Of a DNA stretch of 64,000 bases, positions 25,030 to 36,700 are shown piece after piece; position 1 is the first letter of the stretch; every line of letters begins with the position of its first letter. The notes under the pieces were generated by a model that did not search any database, was not told the DNA's origin, and saw only the letters and a program-made list of their open reading frames with translations. Origin of the DNA: Rotaria socialis (lineage: Eukaryota; Rotifera; Eurotatoria; Philodinida; Philodinidae); contig CAJNYU010001982.1 in NCBI GenBank assembly GCA_905331475.1, positions 174,125-238,124 of the forward strand, written 5' to 3'. A program made the translations under genes and the position numbers.

Positions 25030-28000
25030 TCACAGAGGCACTTCCTCGAATAATGAAAATGGTTTCTGACGATATTCAAGTATTGATTCAAGCACCCAAT
25101 CAGACGATACAAAATGTATTCCTAATGAGCGACATTGATCATAATTGTGACGTCGTTCAGATACATATAGCATATCACAAAGAACAATTATTTGATATCG
25201 GTCAAGTAATCGTTGTGTAACACAGGTTATAATTTGTCCACCACAGGTTGTTATTAAATCTTCTAAGCGTTCATTGGTCATTCTTATATCAGGATTTTCT
25301 GTACATTTAATCATAAAACATATATTTTGAAAGAGTGAATGTTGACTTTTAATTAATCGCGAACGACGTGGACCACCATGTGGATGAACGTCCGTATCAT
25401 CACCTTCGATTTCATAGGATTCTTCTTCAATAATACGATCATATTTAAGACAATCGATAATCCAACGATACGATACACAAAAACAATGATGAGCAATAGC
25501 TTCAATTAATTTCATCGATAATGGTGAACGTAATGAGTGTTTATCATCATTGGTTATTAAATGTGTAGTACGAGAATCGATTGATGTTGTCTGACAAACA
25601 TGCGATGAAAATTTTCCTAAAAATTGCTCAACTAAATCCTATAGAAAAAAAATTATATATGAGAATAGAATTATATTAATTTCAAATAAAATAAAACATA
25701 CTAATTGGTAACTTTCAAGACATGTGACAGCAATAACAATTGGTCTAGTCATATCCGCCTAAATTTTACCAATAAAAGAATAATCTAGTGAATCATAGAA
25801 AAATTTTCGAAAAAACATACACAAAATCGAATTGGTACATCGTCAGTATCCATATCAGATATTGTAATTGCAGCTGGTGTATTTATATTTTGTATATCCA
25901 ATGCACCAATCGATGTAGAATTGTCATTGGATAATACATCTTGATCATTGCCTTTGTCAGAAACTGAGTCACAATGTTCTACATTATTGTTTATTTCACT
26001 TGATGTTGATAGAAATTCTTTATCGGAATGAGCACGTCTTTTATGCACCTATAAAAAAAGAAATGTTTTTAATAAGGTTTTATTTTAAAATAGATAAAAA
26101 ATTTTTAATCGAAAAATTTTGCATCGATAAACTGAATATTTTTAGCAACTAGAAAAACTTTGATCGGGCATGACTATATAGTAAAATCGTGTCATCTTGT
26201 GATGAAACTAGATTTTAATCAGCTTATATTTCCATTTAAAAAGTTGATCTATTCATAGATGTTTGACTAGAGCGTCGCCATCTGTTGCTTCAAATTATTT
26301 TTCTTGTAGAAAATATTAAAAACTTGAAAAAAAACCTTATTTCAGTAATCCTGAAAAGTGAATTTTATTATTATCGAAATCTTGAATGATTAACCTTTTT
26401 ATTACTCCTATTGCAAATCTGCATTATTTTTAATCCGTGTTTTTATTTAAATAGGCGTATATTTATTCTGACGTATTTTGCCTGTATTTTTTATGCTACA
26501 ACTTTTATAACCAGGTTAGTCAATAAGAAACATAGAAAAGAAATCCAATTGTTTTTTTTTCTGTTATAGCACATAAAAGCTTCCTGCGAATTCATTTTTC
26601 AGTTATATCGTCATTTTCGTTCGTTTTTTCTTTGCGCAAGAAAAATACAAAGCTCTTGCAGGAAATGATGACTCAAATCAATCCATTTCATGTTCTTTTT
26701 CCTTTAATAATTCAAATATATTGAAATCAAAGTTCTTCCAAAACTACAAGCGTGTTGTGAAATATCATAAACTGTATAATAGATCATGTTTCATTCAATA
26801 TTTGCCTAGTTCTTTATTTTGACTGTTTTTAGATCTTATTAGTTTATGTTAATTTTGTTGTTGGGTTCTAAGAAATAATTCTGAAGGAACAATAATTTGT
26901 AGAAATTAAAGCACTTGAAGTGTACATAACTAGAAAATAATCAACATGAAATTGAGTAAACAGTGCCTGTGACCTACAATTTTTCGAATATGATGGACAG
27001 TTAGGCATGCGAACCTTCACTTTACTGATTATGTAACTATTAATGGCAAGCTACGGTTAACTATTTTTTAAAAGCAAAACAGGCTTATAATTCATCGTCA
27101 AATTTATTTTTATCGATTCTTCATAAAATGATTTCTAGAATAACTGAAACTATAAAAATAAAATGAATCCTATTATCAGCCACGTGCATTCAGTTCTCTA
27201 TAGAATGTAATGTGGTTGCTGTAGCATTTTTTAAACAAGATTTAAAAATATAAATTTTCCATCATCCAATGAGTATGGTATGAAAGAAAAAAAAAACGAC
27301 ACCGGCACTTATCTTGATGATAGTTTCAATTTTCTTGAAAAAAATAAAAGGAATGCTGGCATACATTCTAATCCAATAGCAGAATTCAAATTTATGCAAT
27401 GAATTATAAACTACATCACAAAACAGTATAGAATGTGTTTATCCTTGACCATCTACCTGGCAATTCATTTAAAAAAGAGAAACTAGAAGAAAACTAAAAA
27501 CCTTAAATTAAATTCATGTAAAATTTTTTTCTTTTCATTGAATGGCGCTAATATGCTGCCTTATAGTATTCGCGAAATGAGTTGCATGAGTCAGTAAATC
27601 GTGTTGCTTGTTACTCTTTATTCCGTGCAATAGCACGTTGCTAATTACCGTGTATGCCAAAGCAATTACTCTTTGGCTCACGAAAAAGCTTGATAATGTT
27701 TGTCCTGATAACAAGAGAGAACAACTATGTGAAAGATTTTTTCGTATAGAAACAAATAATTCGCATCGAATAGTTGATATCTTATAAGAAACATTCATAA
27801 GATTATAGTTTGTTTCAAAATTGAAACAAATCAATCATGGTATAGGGAGAAAAAGTGTTTACCTTGATAAAAGTAACACGATACAATTTATTACAAATAT
27901 CACATTTAACTTTCTCATGCACTTGTGGTTCATGAATTGATTTAGTAACTGTACGTCGATGTAATCTATTATTACTAGTATCCAATTGATCAACTAAAAC

Positions 28001-29151
28001 ATTGCATAATTAATTATTATGCACAACAACAAAAAAGACTATCAACTGTTTACCTGATTGATCATTTGTAGTTTCACATTGTGAACTATCTGTTATATTT
28101 TCATTGAAATCTTTCTCTATATTTCCTTCATTAATTTCTAATAATGATTGATTACGTTCATTTATTATTGTTGGCAATACACCCTTATGAATATTTCTAA
28201 TATGTATTAAAAAATTCGATCGCTTGGAAAATTCATGTCGACACGATGAACAATATTTATTCAGATCAACAGGTTTTTGCCGATTATTAATCCATATAGT
28301 TGAACGAGATTTTTTCGATTGTTTATGTTTGTCTATTCAATCAAAAATTGTAAAAATCAAAGAGAAACGTATGACGGGGAAAAGATAACATACTCAAACG
28401 TTTCAGATTCTTTTTTGTATTTGGTGAAAGTTTAATGTTATTATTATTATTATCCGGTATTGTTTCAGTATCGTGTAAAACGTCACCATTATCATCATCA
28501 TCATTATGAATAGAAACGTTTGTAAGTTGATCTAAAAAGAACAATTCGCAACATGATTTAGAACAATTAAAAAAAAGAGAGATAAAAGTTTTTTTGTTTG
28601 TTTAAGAACCTTTTGTTAAACGAGGGATACGAAGAATTGGTTGTACAGATTTTACTTGTTTAATAAAGACTTGTTCGACACGATTTGTACGTCGTTTTAA
28701 TTTATAAATTTGTTTTTGCATTTGAAACAAAACTTTCGCCATCGACGTCATATATTTTCGATTGATCATTTGTGTATAATTAAAAAGTTTATCACAACGA
28801 GAATGACGCTTGAGCGACATATTGAAATGATCATCTTTTATGTTAACAACAACAGAAAAGGAAAAATCATATAAAATTTAATATTCCTAATAGACAAAAA
28901 ATATATTTACGTTTTAAAGTAGACGAAAGTATCCGATGGCCATACTTCGATGGTCTTTTTATTATAGTTGTTGATGCATTTGACGATGGTGACGGTGTAT
29001 TTTCGTATGGATTTCCAGTTGGATTTGCATCCGTGATTGGTACTGATAAATGAGTTGTATCCAAAGATAGATCATGGGTATCATGCGAACGACATTTAGC
29101 ACAAAAATGTTGACAAGAATGATCTAATTTTCCATTTCGAACAGTAGCCAT
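25030..29151 (-). CDS. C2H2 zinc-finger protein with tandem BRCT domains (BRCA1/BARD1 type)
   Basis: Eight exons: 29151-28911, 28834-28610, 28531-28394, 28332-28054, 27993-27863, 26048-25821, 25758-25702 and 25638-25030. Phases close to 635 residues. The N-terminal part is polar with Cys/His pairs (HFCAKCRSHDTH). Two C2H2 fingers follow: YCSSCRHEFSKRSNFLIHIR with a later His, and CDICNKLYRV continuing to VHKRRAH. The second finger is split by a 1.8-kb intron. The last about 220 residues form two BRCT repeats. The first has SYRWIIDCL; the linker HGGPRRSRL closely matches the BARD1/BRCA1 inter-BRCT linker; the second has TCGGQI and SSDWVLESIL. Tandem BRCTs of this type bind phosphoserine peptides in DNA-damage signalling, so a nuclear role is inferred. 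No RING or ankyrin repeats are present, so it is not a canonical BRCA1 or BARD1. Confidence 0.85.
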
Positions 29152-29705
29152 TTTGTATCCGTTTTTTGTTGTCTTATGATGAAATGAAAAGTGATCTAAT
29201 GTAAATAAAATGAAATAAATAAAAAGGAATCTATTGTTGTTGCAACTAGAAAATAAAACATTGACGTGAAAAATAATAGGAACGATAAATTCAAATCAGA
29301 ATGGAGCCATTTTAATGGTAAGCGACATGTGAAGAAAAAATTGTTTCGTTAAATCTACTGTCGCGTCATCTGAAATGAAAAAGAAAGAACAGCTAACGAT
29401 AAAAAAGCCTCTACATATAATTCTGGTGAAGGTCAGCAGTTTTAGTCGACATTAAAAAAATTTTCCTTTATTTTTTTTTCTTTTTCTTTTACGATAAAAA
29501 TCACTAACATATATAAGCAGTTATGTCAAGACGTATACGTCGACAAATACATTCTCTTTTTTCTATTTCTATCGTGGTAGATGTATGAAGTATAGAGAGA
29601 AAAAAATAGAACAAAAAATAAAGATGATGTCACAATGTTGAATTTCTTTAGTAAATATACAATGTAGATTTTCTGTCTTTTATTCACTATATGAAAACAA
29701 ACAGT
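29152..29705. other. Intergenic spacer, nothing recognised
   Basis: 554 bp between the BRCT gene start and the 3' end of the PAM2-motif gene on the same strand. It should contain the BRCT gene promoter, but no convincing TATA box or other element stands out. Confidence 0.4.
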
Positions 29706-30742
29706 TTAAATATTTTTCTGTTGCTCTTCTGTTTGGCTAGATGTCAAGATAACGAAAGATCCTTCATTTGCTGTACTAGATAGTGGTTTTAGCCATGATG
29801 GTTTGAATTCAACTGCATCAGGATTCAATAGAGCTGACTGAGGTTGTTCAATCTAAATAAATTTTTATTACAGGAGGTATTTGTTTTATCCTTAGACTTG
29901 AATTAATAATTCTAATTACTGCTGCTTTCGGTGGGTCAACACTCTCATTTTCCGTAGCCATATAATTCCAACATTCTTCCATTTGAGCAAGTAATTCATC
30001 TTGCTAGAAAAGAAAAAAAAAGAAAAGAAAAGAACCACTTTTGTAAGAGAACTATAATTCATATTGTTAAATTATTGGTTAGATTCGAGCATGTAAAATA
30101 AAAGCAGATATTTGATCATTAAAATCAAATTTTCTTCAGAGAGCACTTATTATTAAATACCGAAAAATCAAATTCTCTTTTTGTTAACTTGGTTTTTTCC
30201 GAATACTTCCATAACAATGCTATAAATTATAAATTTAATATTTCTATTATTCCAGAAATATAATTCAAACATTAACAAAATTAGTTCTACTGCTTTTTCT
30301 TATGTAGCTACCTCATTTTGATACTTTTTAAAAGCATCTTGCACAACATCAGAAAAAACAGAATCGTCAACATCATTAATATTTGATTGTACTCGATTTC
30401 TTGCATCTAATGCTGCGATAATTTCATGTGGTATATCTTCTTCAGGATCTTCTTGAAAAGGATACATTTGTTGAAATAGATCATTCTCATAGCTAAATTT
30501 AAAAAGAATATTATCATAGGATTAAACTGACTAGTTAACTTACGATTGTTCACTATTATCAAATCCATGAGCAGACACTTGATTTGGATGATTATCTTGT
30601 AAATTTCTAAAAATATAAATGAATAAATGATTGAAATTAATCAATATTTTATATTTTACGGATAATCATTCGTTTCATAATCTGAAAGTTGATTTCGATA
30701 GGTCGAATTGTTATTATTGGATGAATCTCGTGAGGAGGACAT
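29706..30742 (-). CDS. Acidic protein with C-terminal PAM2 (PABP-binding) motif
   Basis: Exons on minus: 30742-30660, 30606-30544, about 30495-30313, about 30219-30163, 30003-29920 and 29852-29706, encoding roughly 200 residues. The Ser/Asn-rich N-terminus starts MSSSRDSSNNNN. A strongly acidic centre includes YPFQEDPEEDIPHE, and a later segment reads DELLAQMEECWNYM. Near the C-terminus SALLNPDAVEFKPSWL matches the PAM2 consensus (LNPxAxxFxP) that docks on the MLLE domain of cytoplasmic poly(A)-binding protein. Small acidic PAM2 proteins such as PAIP2 repress translation; similarity beyond the motif is not evident, so the name is not assigned. The junction between the third and fourth exons is off by one base in phase in my model, so a splice site there is misplaced or an exon is damaged. 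The other junctions agree. Confidence 0.65.
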
Positions 30743-33700
30743 CTAAAACGTTGAAACTTTATTTAAATTTACTTAATATTCTACGAATCCAAGTGCGTAA
30801 ACAAACAGCCATGTGCGCTTTAGCTTATTTTTGTTTACTCATCGGTTTTACGCTTCATTGATTATCGAAAAGTGATATATATATATATACAATACTCTTT
30901 TGACTAATCGAAAGGACAGGAAAAAAAATAAACGATAAGACATTTATTTATTTGGTGTCACGCCAAGTGTATCGTATCATTCGTTCGTTAGGCTTAGTCT
31001 TGTTTCAAGTAAAAATGAATCATGCTTTTATTTTCGTCCATATTTTTGCTTGCATAAAAATGCTCCAACAAAATGTAAAACAATAAAATAAATCTATGTA
31101 ATCTATATTATTAGAATTTTCTTTTTGTTTATTATATTAAAACAGATGTCACTAACTATCAAACAAATGTTGTTCTCTATCACACACGATAAGAGTGTCT
31201 GTAGGATTTTTAGACGACATCAAGAAAATAGATTAAAAATTTGAGTATGATCTTTCATCATTTCTAGTAAATTTTCGAACAACTTACTGTTACAATGCAA
31301 TGGTAATAAAAGAGTACATGTATTCTCCTTTCTTTCATTGTGACCTACAAGTTAATTTCGGTCTTTTTTTTATCTTATGTCAATATTTACTGTATAAATA
31401 TGTAAAGACAGCTTATTCTATGCTGATTCTAATGTTATTATTCTAAAAATACGGAAGATATTGATTATTTAAGAGAGGTTACACGACTAAGAAAACTTTT
31501 TTCTCAAGGACTTTATTTTTCTTTTTTTCTTTTGGTGACTAAATGTTAAGAGACCCACTAGAATAGCAAGATAGACGAAGTAAAAAGAATGTCATTTATT
31601 CAAAATTTTTAATTAACAACGGTGTAAAATGTTTTCCTGTTTGGGATGATTATCAATCATCTAGAAAATATCCTACTTGTTTTTAAATAATACATGTATT
31701 ACAAGAAAATCTAGGCAAAAAATAAACTCAACGTTTTGAAATCATCAACGAGCATTAAATAAATTGAAAATGTTTTCAAACTAATGAAATAACTTTGCTA
31801 GTCGTAATATAATGGCGTTCATCATGCTTATCTACCTGGATTTTTCTTTCATTTTCTCATGGTAAAAGTTATTGGTGCATAAAACAGGTATATATTCGTC
31901 CTTTTGTAATAGTCACTAGTTAGCACGTATACAAATATAACAGGTGCGCCTGGTGAAATGTGCCTCTCAGTATTTTTCGAATATCTCGTTCAGGTTCTCA
32001 CGTATTTATTTGATTTTTTCCTCTAAAAGATAGCCCATCGAAGTCTCTACGGAATCTAGTGAAGACAGTTCTTTCAACAAATCATTATGAAACTATATTC
32101 AGTCTACACTACAGTGCTCCAGAATAGTCTACTTTCAAATACGCATTTTTATAAAGCTAATTATTTCACTTTTTCTATTCAAACAGATACGAGACTCTAC
32201 TCTCATGCAATTTTCCTCTGTTCTCAGGTTTAATCGCTTTAATAAGACTCAAAAGAAGATATTTGGATAGGACTGCGAGTTGCCACCGATCAATTTTCTT
32301 CAAAAATGGTTTGAAACTATCGATCTTCCTCATTTTATGACACAAGCATTGCAAAAACCTCTTAATAGCATTATTTCCCTGTCAGAATGATAGACAAAAC
32401 AGTTATCGTCAATTTGGTGTTACATCTGAATGCATCATCATTGTCTATTTAATGTAATAAAACCATAATTGCGTATAATTATACGAAAGATTCTCAAAAC
32501 GAAAGTGGTGACGAACCAAGAAGAGGCTTTTTCAGATAAATTGATGTGGCGCTAAAATAACGTTTCTTCTCAATTGATAGAGCTTTTCAAGAGCTACAAA
32601 CTAGTCTAATCAACCCGTTTTCTAAGTAGGAAAAGAGCAGTGCAAAATCGGAAATACAAAATGCAGTGCTTTGAAAGTGGACTATTTTGGAGCATTTTAG
32701 TGTAGACTGAATATAGTTTCATAATGATTCGTTGAAAGAACTGTCTTCACTAGGTTTTGTCGAAAATTCGATGGGATATTTTTCAGAGAAAAAATCAAAT
32801 AAGTACTTGAGAACCTGGGCGAGATATTCGTGAAATACTGACAGGCTCATTTCACCTGGCGCACCCATTAGTAATATATTCAATAGGATTTTATTGCTAA
32901 GCTATTGTGTTTGGTCTTTTATACATTTAATATTTGTCATATGATACGAATGCTTGCATTGAAAGTAAAAATAAATCAAAACAAAAGGCAAAACAAGATA
33001 TGAGAATCGAAAAGCTAATGATCAACTATGGCGTAAATATCGAAAAATAGACTCTTGAAAGCATGGACGTATAATTTTGTCCTTGAAACTAATCCGCCAA
33101 TAGGATCAATATCTTTCTTTGTTATGCTTGATTTTTATGTAGAAAACAAATTAAGAACACAATATAGAGAATATCCATTATAAAGAAGTTTATAATTCTC
33201 ATGTCTATTTGACGCGTTATATTGAAATTATGAACAAAAGTACCAACCGATAGGGCAATTGTATACGCATCTAGGATTGCAGCTATTTTGCTTCAATGAG
33301 TGATTACTTAAGTAGTCTACAATAATGAGTGTTCGATTATTTATAGCTTTGAATACAACACGAACCATGCTACAGTATGTTGACATCTATACTTATCAAT
33401 ACATTATCTACTGCCATTTTATTTTCAATGTTTTTTTATTTTAGAAAATTTTCTAATTAGAGAATATATTTGTAGAAAAATGATTAGAAACTTCTTGTTG
33501 TCGGTAGAAATCAAAGCATCGATTTAGCACTTTTACTCTGAGAACACTTTTCTATTGATCGCATCGTTCATATTAATTTTTTTTCATGTGATTTTCTTCT
33601 GATGATCCACGAGAGTTATAACCTAAACCAAACAATTATGAAATTTAATTTATCGAGAATTATTCGTGGGGATTATCTCGCTCTATAAAAGCCATTAATT

Positions 33701-36700
33701 AACAGTTGTAAATACAAAATAAATATTTCATTTGAGTGATATTGTTGTTATATGAAACAAGAGGATATTTTGTTAGAGTAGATTTTACTACTAAACACTT
33801 TCTCTTTTAATGATCAATGCAGAAGACAGAGATGGCATTAATTTTGGTTCAGCTAAAAATTCGAAAAATTTAAGTGGCAAACCGAGAATAAGATGCGGCA
33901 AAATTAAGATTTTAATTGCAGATAAATTCATACAATTGAAATAAATAAATCCAAAAAAGGATAACTATTTTACTATTCATCCATATGTTTTCTATTTTCA
34001 GGAATAATTAAGGAATCAAAAGTGTTCAGTCTGTTGACTAAATACAAAAGAAAAATTAATATTTTCATCAATTTTTTATAATAAATATTATTTATTTAAT
34101 AGAGACTGGTTCTTCAGCGCTCTGTACCTTCAGTTTTCAGTATTGCCCTATGATTTCAGTATGTCAACAGAGCCTGATAGTAAAAATAAGATAATTTACA
34201 CCCTGAGAGAATGAAGGTTACAATAACAACTACAAGAAAAAAAAAACATCATTTTAATTCTCTCAAGTTTACACAAATAACAGAGGAAGCTTGAACGAAT
34301 CTACGAAGACATTGTTCGCACTTGCATAGAAATGCTTCATCATATATGAAGGCATATACGTTTGGAGAAAAGACACAGAATGTGTACATCAATCACTATT
34401 TGCTTTTATATATTTCCCACAAGGGGGAAAAAGCGGATCCCAATATATCCCGACGGATCTCGATGGATCCTAATGGATCGTCAGAAAACCAGACGAGCAT
34501 TTGGAATAATTTATTTCATATGTATAAAGAACAACGTGAAATAGACTCATCGTGAGAGATATAAAACTAGACTGTGATCGAAAGAAATCAGATGGGAAGA
34601 ACAAGAAAAAAATGCGTTGAGAATTCATGGTCAAGAAGAAAAATTCAGGATACTCAGATGCATGCATCACCTTAGCTCCTGGATTATCACAATGGCAGCA
34701 CGTGTCTTGTGTCACATCAGGACCAACAATTTGCTGGTCAATTTCATCATGTTGTGATATACTGGTTACTAGTACAGTCCAGTTTTTCTGGATAGTTTAT
34801 AGGGATTCTTTTAAATTGTAACTAACCACGATAAAATGTAACGTTCTCTAACAACTTCAGTGATTCTATTTTTATAATCTGCCAATACTCACGCATCATC
34901 CTACGTTTGTTGTGCTTCCATTGACTCAACAGTGTCAAAGGCGAAGCCAATCTGCCACGCGAATGTCATTCTTGTTTCTGTCGCCAAAAATCCTTACAGA
35001 AATTTTGAAGTTTATGCCGAGGTTTTGCACTGTTTCAGAATCAACGATCACATTGCAGTTTTTTCTAGCAGAGGGAAGCTACGGCTACTTTACCAGGTAA
35101 CTGAGAATGTTACAACTGCTGTTATCCGCCTAACTGATAATGGGACAGTTATCAGCTACTTTTCATTGCTAGCGTCTCAAAATGACGATTTATCACTTCC
35201 GTTCGATTGAATATCGTAGATACATCACTTAACATGGTTTGGAGTTTCCAGATAACTGGTTAAAAGAGTAAATGATCCATTAGTTATTTTTCATCACACG
35301 GAAGTGATAGTTCGTTGTTCTGAGTAATTGCCAACAAACGTAACTGCTAACCCTTCCGTTACCAATTACCTAAGTACCGGTGATACCCACCCCTAGTTTT
35401 CTCTCGATTTGATTGAGAGCTTATCTAGAAATAAGAGTAAGATTTCGGCTTAGATATTGTCGAGGTAACCAGGATACATTTGGAATCTCACGATCTTGAT
35501 GCTTTCAGACCCTTCATCTGATTCAGGAGAGATTTATAGAAAGAATAGTAGAAGAACGATGAGAATCCTCCAGGAATAAATCTTTTCAGATTCAATCAGC
35601 GTTTTTGTCATGTTTTTATGCATGCTTATCATAGATGTCACTAACTGATATTCCAGCATCTTTTCTGTTCCTGTTCAAAACCAATCATCTCGAATTCTTG
35701 GAGGATGACAAGAATAGTCAGAATATTGTTGCGAGCACGTCTAGATTGAACAAAGATCTTTCATTTTGGTTGGGAGTGTGTTCAAAATTTGATCTTAAAG
35801 CTTCCAGCATGATTTATCGTTGATCTGATTCAACGCTTTGAAAAAGAAGCGGAAAATTAGTCCAATGAAGTTGAACCAGCACCTACTTAAATTTTTCGAA
35901 AATTTCTGCGGTTCGTGGAGTCATACAAAATTAGATAATGTTTGTTCAATAAAATATGGGCGGCAGTAAAATGATAAACTAGTTCGTATTTTATTCAGTT
36001 CTTTTCCGAGTGTAACAGGAACCTATAAGGGTATAGAAAGACGCCTGATTTAATTCTAATATTTGCATGCATCTTCAATACAAGCTAGTGGAAGAATCTG
36101 AACGAAGTACTACACGATAGTTCTCAAAGTTGTTTCAAGTTGAGCCAAAGGAATTCGATTTCAGATCCGAGCAACTAACCAAACGCTACGGATATCCGAG
36201 ACACGAAGCCATTAACGAATGCGACTGTCGAGATCCACTTACGTAGTTAAGTACTAATGAATACCTGATGCTAGCCGCATAGGTCGGCTAGGAATTAGCA
36301 ATGAGTTTTGTTGAATTATGAAAGTAGACAACACATCGGATTGCGACAATGGAGACTTGGATATTGTTCTGAAATCCAGAATGCGATAGAATTTCGTCGA
36401 TCTCGTAGGGATTTACATAGCACTCGATCAGATTTCTATCGGATTCGACTATGAGAGTAATTCTCATAAGAAATTTTTTATTTTGTAGCTCATTCACGGC
36501 ATTGAGTTTCAATTATTTTTGAATTTGATTGTGACTCAAAACTTGAATACTCATAAAAGTAGCGATTTAAATATTAGTGTTGTCGTTAAACTAGTTTTTC
36601 CTTGAACAAGCTTCTTTCGTTAGCTCTCAATTCTTCGGTAAAGCATCCTCCGAATTTTCTTCTCCGTATTAAAAACCAGAAAAGAATATTTTATTTAAAC

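Noticed and set aside
27535..27834. 99-codon open frame on minus inside the large intron of the BRCT gene
   Set aside because: No domain, no fitting splice phase with neighbouring exons; noted only as intron content.
34322..35210. Overlapping open frames on both strands near 34.3-35.2 kb
   Set aside because: Mutually overlapping in different frames, no splice support, partly GGATC-rich repeat sequence.
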